Source: Thermoleophilia bacterium (GTDB lineage: Bacteria; Actinomycetota; Thermoleophilia; Gaiellales; Gaiellaceae). From it: a DNA stretch of 64,000 nt. Within the stretch, counting starts at the first letter, position 1, and each line of letters opens with the position of its first letter. Made by a program: the position numbers and the translations under genes. The notes beneath the pieces are model-generated. The model ran no database searches, had not been told where the DNA came from, and saw only the letters and a program-made list of their open reading frames with translations. Location: the NCBI GenBank assembly GCA_023382435.1, contig JAHDVS010000001.1:99882-163881 (forward strand). The letters are read 5' to 3'. Below are positions 23,961 to 32,323 of this stretch, piece by piece.

Positions 23961-24737
23961 TTGGCGGCTGCGCCCGACACCCGGATCCAGCTCTGCGGCC
24001 ACCTCGTGGCGCTGCTCGAGGGCCGCCGGGTCGAGGAGGCGCTGCCCGGGCGCCAGGGACGCCTCCTCTTCGCCTACCTCGTGCTCAACCGCCTGCGGCC
24101 GAGCCCTCGCGCCGAGCTCGTCGCGGCGCTCTGGGCGCAGGCTCCGCCCGCGGGCGCAGACAGCGCGCTCAGCGCCCTGCTCTCGAAGCTCCGCGTCGCT
24201 CTCGGCGCGGAGCGCCTCGAGGGGCGCGGCGAGCTGCGGCTCGTGCTCCCCCCAGACGCCCGGGTCGACGTCGAGGCGGCGGCCGAGGCGCTCCACCGGG
24301 CCGAGTCCTGCGTCGCCCGGGCCGCCTGGGCGGAGGCCTGGGGGCCAGCCCGCGTCGCCCTGCACGTCACGACTCGCGTCTTTCTCGCCGGCCACGAGGC
24401 CCCCTGGGTGGAGGAGGAGCGCCGCCGGCTCGCCGGCCTGCGCCTGCGCGCGCTCGAGTGCGTCGCCGCCTCGAGCCTCGGACTCCGCGGCTCCGAGCTC
24501 GCGGCCGCGGAGAGAGCGGCCAGGGCGCTCGTCGAGGCGGCCCCGTTTCGCGACAGCGGTCACCGCTACCTGATGCGAGCGCTCGCGGCCGGCGGCAACG
24601 CAGCGGAAGCGCTCGTCGTCTACGAGCGCTTCCGCACGCTCTTGCGCGACGAGCTCGGCGTCACTCCCGACGCCACGACCCGGGAGCTGCACCGGGCGCT
24701 GCTCGCAGCCACCGCAGGAGGCCCCGGCGAGATCTGA
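23961..24737 (+). CDS. SARP-type regulator (winged helix plus BTAD)
   Basis: 258 residues from TTG 23961. The N-terminal part (QLCGHLVALLEGRRVEEALP, LLFAYLVLNRLRP, LSALLSKLRVALG) is the OmpR-like winged helix of AfsR/DnrI regulators. The rest is a bacterial transcriptional activation domain ending AALVVYERFRTLL-like (EALVVYERFRTLLRDELGV). The target is unknown. The start is chosen because it leaves the usual short lead before the winged helix; the longer open frame upstream overlaps the DUF1059 gene. Confidence 0.82.
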   Translation: MAAAPDTRIQLCGHLVALLEGRRVEEALPGRQGRLLFAYLVLNRLRPSPRAELVAALWAQAPPAGADSALSALLSKLRVALGAERLEGRGELRLVLPPDARVDVEAAAEALHRAESCVARAAWAEAWGPARVALHVTTRVFLAGHEAPWVEEERRRLAGLRLRALECVAASSLGLRGSELAAAERAARALVEAAPFRDSGHRYLMRALAAGGNAAEALVVYERFRTLLRDELGVTPDATTRELHRALLAATAGGPGEI

Positions 24738-24910
24738 GCTCGCGCTCAGCGGGAGGCCGTCACGCGGGCGGCGAGGCGAGCGATCCGGCGCGCGCCGACG
24801 CCGCTCGGGCGGAAGCCGTCGAGCGGGGTCACGGCGACGTCCTCCTCCTCCTCGAGCGGCCGCAGCGCGAACGCCTCGCCGCCAAGACCGGTGGCGGAGC
24901 CCCGCGCCGC

Positions 24911-25714
24911 TCAGGGAAGCGCAGCGATCCACTCCCCGACCACCTGGTTGAAGCGGTCGGCCTCCTCGAGGAAGGGGCAGTGATTCGAGTCCTCGAAGAT
25001 CACGAGCGTCGCGTCGGGCATCCGGTCGCGCATGTACTCGCCGGCAGCGATCGTGACGAGCCCCTCGACCCGCCCGATGCAGAGAAGCGCGGGCACGGTC
25101 ACGTTCGGCAGGAGCTCGCGGTAGTCGACGACCGACTGGTCGAACAGGATCGGTGCTGCGACGCCGGGCGGCACCTGCGCGACCTCGCCTGCCATCCAGG
25201 CAAGCTCGGCTTCGGCCGGCACGTCCTTGAAGAGCATCCGGATGAAGGCCGCCGGGAGCTCCGGGGCACGATCCTGGACAGCGGAGTGGAAGTGGTGCAA
25301 CGCGTGGAGGTCGAGCGGCCCCTCCGGCCAGTCGGGCCACTTGAAGTCGGACGGGGACTGGTCGATCACGACCATCCCGCGAAGGCCGTCCGCGCCGAAC
25401 TGGCGGATCAGCTCCCAGATCACGAGCGACCCCATCGACCACCCGGCCATGACGGGGTCGCGCAGCTCGAGCGCCGCGCAGAAGGCCCGGATGTCCCTGG
25501 CATGCTGGGCGACGGTGTGACCCGCATCGGTGGGCTCCGAGCGGCCGTGGCCACGCAGGTCGACCGCGACGGTGCGGTGGTGTCGCGCGAAGTACGGAAG
25601 CTGCAGATGGAAGAACCGGCTCGAGAGCCAGAGCCCGTGGATGAACAGCACCGGCGGGCCCTGCCCCTGCTCCTCGTAGTAGAGGTCGCAGTCGTTGACG
25701 CGGACGTGCGGCAT
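24911..25714 (-). CDS. Alpha/beta hydrolase
   Basis: 267 residues. Oxyanion motif FIHGLW, VAVDLRGHGRSEP, nucleophile elbow GWSMGS (Ser about 98) and terminal His in SNHCPFLEE give a complete catalytic set. Similar to haloperoxidase/esterase-like hydrolases; the substrate is unknown. ATG 25714 has AAGGAG 7 nt upstream. The 173-bp gap downstream (24738-24910) contains no gene I can support. The 200-bp gap upstream (25715-25914) shows nothing clear. Confidence 0.9.
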   Translation of the reverse strand: MPHVRVNDCDLYYEEQGQGPPVLFIHGLWLSSRFFHLQLPYFARHHRTVAVDLRGHGRSEPTDAGHTVAQHARDIRAFCAALELRDPVMAGWSMGSLVIWELIRQFGADGLRGMVVIDQSPSDFKWPDWPEGPLDLHALHHFHSAVQDRAPELPAAFIRMLFKDVPAEAELAWMAGEVAQVPPGVAAPILFDQSVVDYRELLPNVTVPALLCIGRVEGLVTIAAGEYMRDRMPDATLVIFEDSNHCPFLEEADRFNQVVGEWIAALP

Positions 25715-25914
25715 GCGCGCTCTCCTTGCTCGGGTCCGCCTACGATATGCGCCCCCGCGACGTCAACTGATCGATCCGGGCAGTTCAATCGGCCGTTCGA
25801 CGGCTGAGGCGCGTCAGCGCCGGTGACCGTGGAAGCGTTCCGGAGCCGGCCCGGCACGGCCGCGCCACGTCAAGCGGCAGAATCTCGCAGACTCATCGTG
25901 GACGCTTCAGCCCG

Positions 25915-27126
25915 CTACTTGATCAGCGTCAGCAGCTTGAACATCGGCAGGTACATGCTGATGATGATCACGCCGACCATGACGCCGACTCCGATCATCA
26001 TCAGCGGCTCGATGATCGAGGTCAGCGACTGGATCGAGGCGTCGACCTCGTCCTCGTAGAAGTCGGCGATCTTCCCCAGCATCTTCTCGAGCTCGCCCGT
26101 CTCCTCGCCGACGCGCACCATGTGGGAGACCATGGGCGGGAAGATCGCGGCCTCCGCCAGGGGCTGGGCGATCGACGCGCCCTGATGGACACGCTCGCGA
26201 ACGTCGACGACCGCATCCTCGATCAGGCTGTTGCCGGACGTCATGCCGGTGATCTCGAGCGCCTGGATGATGTCGACGCCGGCGCCCACCAGGCTCGCTA
26301 GCGTGCGGCTGAAGCGGGCCAGGCCGACCTTCAACACGACGGGGCCGATCCCCATCGGGACCCGGATCCGGAAGCGATCCCAGTGCCGGCGGCCCGACTC
26401 CGTGCGCTTCCAGCGGAAGAAGCCCCAGATCGCGAGAGCGATCGACGGGAACAGCAGGAAGTAGTAGCCGCGCACGAGGTCGGAGGCCTTCACGACCACC
26501 TGCGTCAGCATCGGCAGGTCCCCGCCCAGGTCCTCGAAGATGTTCACGAAGATCGGAACGAGAAACATGAGCAGCCCGATCAGGACGAACGTCGCGAACG
26601 TGAGCACCGCGAGCGGGTAGACCATGGCGCCCTTGACGCGGCGTTTGATCTTCAGCTCCTTCTCGATCTGGTAGGCGACCCGGTCGAGCACGACGTCGAG
26701 GATGCCCGCGGCCTCACCGGCCTGAACCATCGAGACATAGAGGTTCGAGAAGACCCGCGGGTGGCGGGCCATCCCCTCGGAGAGCAGGAGACCGCTCTCG
26801 ACATCCCCGCGCAGATCGGCAATCACCGCCGCGAGGTTCCTGTCCTCCGTCTGCTCCTCGAGAATCGTCAGGGCCGCGACCACGTTCAGGCCCGACTCGA
26901 TCATCGTGGCGAACTGCCGTGAGAACACCTGCAGCGAACGCGGCTTCACTTTGTGGACGACCGCCCGCAACCCCTCCTGCGCGTCACCGCCCCGCTCTCT
27001 CAACTCGAGCGCCAGCAGCCCGCGGCCGCGTAGCGCCTCCTGGGCAGCGCCGGCATCGCGCGCGTGGATCTCGCCGGCAAGCTCGGAGCCGGAAGCGTTG
27101 ATCGCGGTGTAGGCGAACGCGGGCAC
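25915..27126 (-). CDS. pilC: Type IV pilus inner-membrane platform protein PilC
   Basis: 403 residues from GTG 27126 (AGGAG 8 nt upstream), the family's usual length. N-terminus PAFAYTAINASGSE is typical of PilC. Two GspF domains each hold a conserved block (FSRQFATMIESGLNVVAALT and FSRTLASLVGAGVDIIQALE) and there are three membrane segments. PilC is the platform on which PilB and PilT act. It is on the same strand as the other pil genes but is separated from them by a 6-kb metabolic cassette. Confidence 0.95.
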   Translation of the reverse strand: MPAFAYTAINASGSELAGEIHARDAGAAQEALRGRGLLALELRERGGDAQEGLRAVVHKVKPRSLQVFSRQFATMIESGLNVVAALTILEEQTEDRNLAAVIADLRGDVESGLLLSEGMARHPRVFSNLYVSMVQAGEAAGILDVVLDRVAYQIEKELKIKRRVKGAMVYPLAVLTFATFVLIGLLMFLVPIFVNIFEDLGGDLPMLTQVVVKASDLVRGYYFLLFPSIALAIWGFFRWKRTESGRRHWDRFRIRVPMGIGPVVLKVGLARFSRTLASLVGAGVDIIQALEITGMTSGNSLIEDAVVDVRERVHQGASIAQPLAEAAIFPPMVSHMVRVGEETGELEKMLGKIADFYEDEVDASIQSLTSIIEPLMMIGVGVMVGVIIISMYLPMFKLLTLIK

Positions 27127-27200
27127 CCTCACCGCTCCTATCGGCCCTCCGCGCGGGCTGCTTGAGCGCGTCCCCCCGGGCCGGGCGGGGCCCGGTCGTG

Positions 27201-27905
27201 TCAGGTCAGGAGCCAGCCCCCGTCGACGTCGAGGTTGACGCCGTTGACCGCGCGGTTCTCGAGCAGGAACATGACCGCGCCGACGACGTCCTCCATCTCC
27301 GCGAGGCGGCCGCCGGGCGTTCGGGCGCGCACGGCGTCGAGCACCGCCGGCGGCTTGCCGCTCCAGGCGGGACTGTCCCCCACGATCCCGGGGTGGACGG
27401 CGTTGAACCTGACCGGGGCCAGCTCGACGGCAAGAGTCCGCACCAGCGCCGACACCCCGCCGTTCACGGTCGTGATCGTCGTCGAGCCCGGGTAGGGGCG
27501 CTCCCGGGCGAGCCCCCCGAACAGGACGACCGACGCCCCCTCCGAGAAGCGCGACGCCAGGGCGTGCACGACCTCGGTGTAGCCGACCAACTTCAGCGTC
27601 ACGAGCCTCGTGGCGCGGCCGATGTCGTAGGCACGCGCCGTGTTCTCGTCCCGCTCGATCGCCGCCAGCACCACGTGCTCGACCTCGCCGACATCGGCGA
27701 GCGCATCCGCGACCGCCTCCGGCCGCGCAAGATCGAGCGCGAGCCCCCGGGCGCCGCCGCCCAGATCGCCGGCCACCGCCCGGGCCCGGCCCGCGTCCCG
27801 GCCGGTGAGCACAACCCCCCGTCCGCGCTCCGCGAACGCTCGCGCGACCTCCCGGCCGATGCCGGACGTCCCCCCGACCACCACGACGCTTCCCCGATCG
27901 GTCAC
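27201..27905 (-). CDS. SDR-fold protein lacking the catalytic Tyr-Lys pair
   Basis: 234 residues from GTG 27905, which has AAGGAGG 6 nt upstream; a GTG five codons earlier would contain that site. The cofactor motif GGTSGIGREVARAF and the PVRFNAVHPG segment are normal. Where YxxxK should be, the sequence is ITTVNGG, so both catalytic residues are missing. The family contains such members of uncertain activity. It follows the bicupin gene by 11 nt, suggesting one transcript. Confidence 0.85.
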   Translation of the reverse strand: MTDRGSVVVVGGTSGIGREVARAFAERGRGVVLTGRDAGRARAVAGDLGGGARGLALDLARPEAVADALADVGEVEHVVLAAIERDENTARAYDIGRATRLVTLKLVGYTEVVHALASRFSEGASVVLFGGLARERPYPGSTTITTVNGGVSALVRTLAVELAPVRFNAVHPGIVGDSPAWSGKPPAVLDAVRARTPGGRLAEMEDVVGAVMFLLENRAVNGVNLDVDGGWLLT

Positions 27906-27916
27906 CGCTTCCTCCT

Positions 27917-28816
27917 TCACAGGCCCGGGCCCAGCCTTCGCTCCAGGTAGTCCCAGTCGCGGTCGAAGCGGTACCAGTGGCGGCCCGGCGGCTGCGGGGC
28001 CGCCGTCTCCAGCCAGCGCACCCTCCTGCCGCTCGTGTTGGCGAACGCGTGGATGCAGCCGACGCCCGTCCAGAACGTGTCACCCTCCCGCAGCGTGTAA
28101 CGGGCGCCGTCGGCGACGGCCTCCACCTCGCCCTCGAGAATCACGTAGGACTCCTCGAGCGGATGGTCGTGCGGCTGCGCGACACCGCCGGGCTGGTACT
28201 CGACCATGAACATGAGCGCAAGCTGCGCGTCCAGCCGCTGGTCGACCAGCATCTTCACCGTGATGCCGCTGTAGGCGAGCAGCGCGGTCGCCATGCTCGC
28301 CGACACCGTCGGGGCCTCCACCGGCGCTCCCGCCTTGAGGTTGTCCAGGTCCAGCTGACCGTCGTCGAGCCGGAAGAGATGCCGCGAGCGGGGATCGCGG
28401 ATGTCCAGCGGCGCCTCCTCGTACTCGATCTCGCCACCGGTGAAGAACGTGTCGGCGGGCAGCCCCGGGCCGCGCGGCTGCGGCGCCTGCATCTCGATCC
28501 ACCTGGCCTGACCGGTCGCGGGCCCGAGCCACGCGTGCGGCACCCCGACCGGGACCGCGCCGCAGGTGGCCGGCGCCAGCCGGGTGCCGCGCCCGTCGAG
28601 CACGAGCAACGGCTCGCCCTCGAGCACGAAGAAGCTCTCCTCGAACGAGTGCAGGTGCGTCTCGACCGCGCCCCCCGCGTCGAGCGCGCAGAGCCCGAGG
28701 CCCATGTGCACGGACCCGGCCGCGCGATCGACGAGGCTGCAGCGCCTGAACCCTCGCGCGCGCCCGGGGTAGGCTCGCTCCAGCACGGCGTCGCCCGCAC
28801 GCAGCACGTGGTGCAT
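27917..28816 (-). CDS. Bicupin, ureidoglycine aminohydrolase-like
   Basis: 299 residues with two cupin domains: GGAVETHLHSFEESFFVLEG (about 48-67) and GGVAQPHDHPLEESYVILEG (about 210-229), each with the His/His/Glu metal set. The two-cupin layout resembles (S)-ureidoglycine aminohydrolase (AllE/YlbA). Ureide breakdown would suit the neighbouring amidohydrolase, but no other purine-catabolism gene is present, so this is tentative. First gene of a minus-strand pair with the SDR. Confidence 0.78.
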   Translation of the reverse strand: MHHVLRAGDAVLERAYPGRARGFRRCSLVDRAAGSVHMGLGLCALDAGGAVETHLHSFEESFFVLEGEPLLVLDGRGTRLAPATCGAVPVGVPHAWLGPATGQARWIEMQAPQPRGPGLPADTFFTGGEIEYEEAPLDIRDPRSRHLFRLDDGQLDLDNLKAGAPVEAPTVSASMATALLAYSGITVKMLVDQRLDAQLALMFMVEYQPGGVAQPHDHPLEESYVILEGEVEAVADGARYTLREGDTFWTGVGCIHAFANTSGRRVRWLETAAPQPPGRHWYRFDRDWDYLERRLGPGL

Positions 28817-28834
28817 CCGGCAATGTTAACTCAG

Positions 28835-28850
28835 AAGCGACAATAAGCGA
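28835..28850. promoter_or_regulatory. Direct-repeat operator candidate
   Basis: AAGCGA-CAAT-AAGCGA: two identical hexamers one helical turn apart in the 65-bp region between the divergent bicupin and XRE-cupin regulator genes, the most AT-rich stretch nearby. It is a natural site for the regulator encoded at 28882. Confidence 0.45.
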
Positions 28851-28881
28851 GAACCGTGCAGCCACGAGCAACACCCGGGCT

Positions 28882-29583
28882 ATGATGGCCCCCGCGGAGA
28901 CCGGAAGCGACCCGATGGCCACGCCTGCCAGCCGACCAGATCGCCCGCCGCGCGACGAGAGCGCAGCAGGTGCCGGGCCGGGCCCCCTGGGGGCGCGGAT
29001 CCGGGGTGAGCGCGAGCGGCTCGGAGTCTCCGTGCGGGGATTGGCGCGCCAGATCGGCGTCTCGCCGAGCCTCGTCTCCCAGATCGAGCGCGGCCGCGTG
29101 ATGCCCTCGGTGGGAACGCTGTACGCGATCGCGAACGAGCTCGGGCTCTCTTTGGACTGGCTGTTCGGGGAAGCGCCCGCGCACAGGGCTGGCGCCGGAC
29201 GGGAAGGCCCGCAGGCGTCCCCGGCCACGGTGCAGCGGCGCGGCACGCACACGACGATCGGGCTTGCCGGCGGCGTCACCTGGGAGCGGCTGACGGCCGG
29301 GCCCGACGAGCTCGACTTCCTCCACGTCGTCTACGCGGTCGACGGCTCCTCCTGCCCCGAGGACTCGCTGATCCGCCACGGCGGCCGCGAGCACGGGTAC
29401 GTCGTCAGCGGGCGCCTTGGCGTCCGGATCGGCTTCGAAGAGCACGAGCTCGGGCCCGGCGACTCGATCTCGTTCGATTCGTCCTCCCCGCACCGCCTCT
29501 GGGCGGTCGGCGACGAGCCCGCGCACGCGATCTGGGTCGTGCTGCGCAGGCACGGCGACACGCGCGGCCAGGCGGCGACCTGA
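28882..29583 (+). CDS. XRE-family regulator with C-terminal cupin
   Basis: 233 residues. A helix-turn-helix (about 36-95: LGVSVRGLARQIGVSPSLVS, QIERGRVMPSVGTLYAIANE) is joined to a cupin effector domain (HGYVVSGRLGVRIG and the later LGPGDSISFDSSSPHRLW). Such proteins usually sense a small metabolite and control an adjacent catabolic operon. The true start may be the ATG at 28915. It is the only plus-strand gene of the cassette, divergent from the bicupin. Confidence 0.88.
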   Translation: MMAPAETGSDPMATPASRPDRPPRDESAAGAGPGPLGARIRGERERLGVSVRGLARQIGVSPSLVSQIERGRVMPSVGTLYAIANELGLSLDWLFGEAPAHRAGAGREGPQASPATVQRRGTHTTIGLAGGVTWERLTAGPDELDFLHVVYAVDGSSCPEDSLIRHGGREHGYVVSGRLGVRIGFEEHELGPGDSISFDSSSPHRLWAVGDEPAHAIWVVLRRHGDTRGQAAT

Positions 29584-29591
29584 GGAGAGGC

Positions 29592-30959
29592 CTACCCCGC
29601 CGGCACCCAGTGCGGCTGGCGCGCCGTCTTCGTGAGCAGGTAGTCGCGCGAGCTCTCTGCGAGGCTCCGTAGCCGGCCGGGGTCGACTCCGACGAGCCTG
29701 CCGTCGCGCTTCACCGCGCGGCCGTTCACGAACACCGTGTCGACGTTCGACGTGTCGGCGGCGAGCACGACCGTCGCGACAGGGTCGATCACGGGCAGCG
29801 TGTTGATGCGGTCGAAGCGGAGCAGCACGACATCGGCCTTCTTCCCGGGTGTCAGGGAGCCGGTGCGATCGCCGACGCCGCACACCCGCGCGCCCTCGAC
29901 CGTGGCGAACTCGAGGATGTCGCGCACGCCGACGAGCGGCGGGATCTCCTCGAGCTCCTCGCGCCAGACCCGGTCGTGGACGAGCGCCCGCTCGGTCGCG
30001 AACAGGGCCCGCATCTGGGTGAAGAGGTCGCCGGGAGCGCTCGTGACGACGTCGACGCTGATGCTCGGCCGCAGCCCGTGGGCGAGCAGACGCCCGGTCG
30101 GGGGCAGTCCGTGGCCCATCTGCATCTCGACCGTCGGGGCAACCGAGGTCATCCCGCCCGTATCGGCGACGCGCTGGAGCTCCTCGTCGGTGAGGTAGTT
30201 GCAGTGGATGTACGTGGTGTCCGGCCCGAGCAGGCCGAGGCCGTCGAGCTGCTCGATCATCCGGAAGCGCCCGGCCACGGTGCCCATGCCGACGTGCACG
30301 CTGATCGGCACCCCGATGTCGCGCGCGAGCTCCCAGTCGTGCCGCACGACCTCCGGCACGCAGAAGCCCGGGCCCCGCGCCGCCATCGCGAGCGTCAGGA
30401 GCCCGTCGTCCGCCGGGAAGTACTGGTCGCGGATGCGACGGATGTCCTCGGGCGCCTTCAGGGTGCTGCCGAACCACCAGTCCGCCAGCGACGTGTTCGG
30501 GTTCCCGTAGCAGTAGACGGCGCGCAGGCCGGCCTCGCGCAGGCCGCGGATCGCCTCGTCGCTATGGTCCGGCGTGTTGTTGATGTGCGACCAGTCGAGC
30601 AGGGTCGTGATCCCCGCATCCACCGCCTCGAGCGCACCGAGCAGGTTGCCCGCGTAGACGTCCTCCGGCCGGTAGGCGGGCGCGAGCTGGTCGAGCACGA
30701 CGTCGAAGTAGTCGTTCAAGGTCGCGTCCGGCGCCACGCCACGAATCACCGTCTCCCAGGTGTGGCGGTGCGAGTCGACGAAGCCGGGAATCACGATCGC
30801 GCTCGAAGCGTCGATCACCTCGCAGTCGGAGACGTCGAGGGACGGCCCGACCGCCGCGATCGAATCGCCGTCGATCAGGAGATCCCCGCCGTGAAGATCG
30901 CCGATCTCGGGGTCCATGCTCAGGATCAAGCCCCCTCGAAGCAGCGTGCGCTGGCTCAT
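29592..30959 (-). CDS. Amidohydrolase, TRZ/ATZ (deaminase/chlorohydrolase) family
   Basis: 455 residues. The metal site is visible as GFVDSHRHTWE (about 58-68), SVHVG and THIHCN-like (YIHCNY), with Glu in PTVEMQMGHG and Asp in SISVDVVTS. The C-terminal TGSLTPGKKADVVLL is the usual beta-sandwich closure. Members deaminate or dechlorinate nucleobase-like rings such as 8-oxoguanine or triazines. It overlaps the M24 gene by 4 nt (ATGA), so the two are coupled. Confidence 0.9.
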   Translation of the reverse strand: MSQRTLLRGGLILSMDPEIGDLHGGDLLIDGDSIAAVGPSLDVSDCEVIDASSAIVIPGFVDSHRHTWETVIRGVAPDATLNDYFDVVLDQLAPAYRPEDVYAGNLLGALEAVDAGITTLLDWSHINNTPDHSDEAIRGLREAGLRAVYCYGNPNTSLADWWFGSTLKAPEDIRRIRDQYFPADDGLLTLAMAARGPGFCVPEVVRHDWELARDIGVPISVHVGMGTVAGRFRMIEQLDGLGLLGPDTTYIHCNYLTDEELQRVADTGGMTSVAPTVEMQMGHGLPPTGRLLAHGLRPSISVDVVTSAPGDLFTQMRALFATERALVHDRVWREELEEIPPLVGVRDILEFATVEGARVCGVGDRTGSLTPGKKADVVLLRFDRINTLPVIDPVATVVLAADTSNVDTVFVNGRAVKRDGRLVGVDPGRLRSLAESSRDYLLTKTARQPHWVPAG

Positions 30960-32275
30960 CCCTCCTCCTCTCGGTTGCGCCTTCCGGCGCCCCGTGCCGC
31001 GGACGGAAGGTCGGCGCCCCTCACGTAGACCGTCCCGGCGACGAGCAGCTCGTCGGCGGGGAACCGGGTGATCACGTCACATCCGCCCGCGGTGACGACG
31101 ACCTCCTCCTCGATGCGCGCGGCCGACCGTCCGTCGCGCGCGGCGCAGTACGTCTCGAGCGCGAAGACCATGCCTTCCTCGATCTCGACCGGATCGGAGA
31201 AGGAGTGGAGACGCGAAATCATCGGGGACTCGTACAGGCCGACACCGAGCCCGTGCCCGAACTGGAGCCCGAAACAGGACTCCTCGTCGGGGAACCCGAG
31301 CTCCTCCGCGGACGGCCAGACCGCCGCGATCCGGTCGGTCGTCATACCGGGCCGCACGAGCTCGATCGCCGCGTCCAGCCACTCGCGACACTGCCGGTAG
31401 GCGTCGAGCTGGGCGGCGCTGACGCTGCCGATGTTGAACGTGCGGTAGTAGCACGTCCGGTAGCCCATGAACGAGTGGATGATGTCGAAGAACGCCTGGT
31501 CGCCCGGGCGAAGCAACCGGTCGGAGAACACGTGCGGGTGGGGGTTGCAGCGGTCGCCGGAGACGGCGTTGATCGCCTCGACCTGCTCCGAGCCGAGCTC
31601 GAACAGGAGCTGCTGCGCGCGAGCGACCACCTCGTGCTCGCGCACGCCCGGTCGGAGCATCCGGTAGATCTCGTCGTAGACGGCGTCGACGATGCCGGCC
31701 GCGTGATCGAGCAGCGCGATCTCGTCGGCGGTCTTGATCCGCCGGGCGGCGAGCATCACGCCGGTGCCGTCGGTCGTCCGGACACCCGCCCGCGCGAGTG
31801 CCTCGAGCGTGAGCAGGTCGCTCATGTCGACCCCGAGCGGCTCGCCGAGCAGGCCGCGCCCGGCCAGCTCGTCTGCGATCCGCTGCCCGAGCGCGTCGGG
31901 GATCCCCGTCTCGACGGGCATCGCGCCACGCATCGGAGTGACCCCGGCGCGGAAGCTCGTCTCGGGCAGCCAGGGCGCGTAGAGCTGGTGGTGGCGCGCC
32001 GCCGACCCGAAATCCCACAGAACGGGGTCGTCGTCGCGAGGGAGCAGGACGTAGCGGGCGTTCTTGTCGCGGGCCCATTCCCCGATGTGCGTGCTCGTGA
32101 CGTAGCGGATGTTGTTGGGGTCGAACAGGAGGAGTGCCCCCAGGTCGGAGGCGCGCAGCGCATCCTGTGCGCGACGGAGGCGCTCTGTCCGCAGACGGGC
32201 GAAATCGATCCGCTGCTCCCAGTCGACGGCCATCGTCGCGCCGCGAGACGCGATCCGGGTCGGGGTTGCGCTCAC
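30956..32275 (-). CDS. M24-family (Xaa-Pro peptidase/creatinase-like) protein
   Basis: 439 residues from GTG 32275, preceded by AGGAGG at 7 nt. The creatinase-type N-domain is followed by a pita-bread fold. Metal ligands: first Asp (FFDII), His in FGHGLGVGLYE, Glu in VFALETY and Glu in ARIEEEVVV are present. The second Asp of the DxGxxxxGYxSD pattern is replaced by Cys (FMGYRTCYYRT). It may therefore be a metal-altered peptidase or a metal-free creatinase-like hydrolase. It precedes the amidohydrolase with a 4-nt overlap. Confidence 0.88.
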   Translation of the reverse strand: MSATPTRIASRGATMAVDWEQRIDFARLRTERLRRAQDALRASDLGALLLFDPNNIRYVTSTHIGEWARDKNARYVLLPRDDDPVLWDFGSAARHHQLYAPWLPETSFRAGVTPMRGAMPVETGIPDALGQRIADELAGRGLLGEPLGVDMSDLLTLEALARAGVRTTDGTGVMLAARRIKTADEIALLDHAAGIVDAVYDEIYRMLRPGVREHEVVARAQQLLFELGSEQVEAINAVSGDRCNPHPHVFSDRLLRPGDQAFFDIIHSFMGYRTCYYRTFNIGSVSAAQLDAYRQCREWLDAAIELVRPGMTTDRIAAVWPSAEELGFPDEESCFGLQFGHGLGVGLYESPMISRLHSFSDPVEIEEGMVFALETYCAARDGRSAARIEEEVVVTAGGCDVITRFPADELLVAGTVYVRGADLPSAARGAGRRNREEEG

Positions 32276-32323
32276 GGGTGACCTCCTCTCGGGATCCGTA
32301 CAGCGGGGATGCACATGCCGGTC

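Noticed and set aside
24738..24910. In-frame coding-like stretch after the alpha/beta hydrolase stop (minus strand), ending in RIARLAARVTASR
   Set aside because: It has no start codon or ribosome site and would need stop-codon read-through; no family resemblance.
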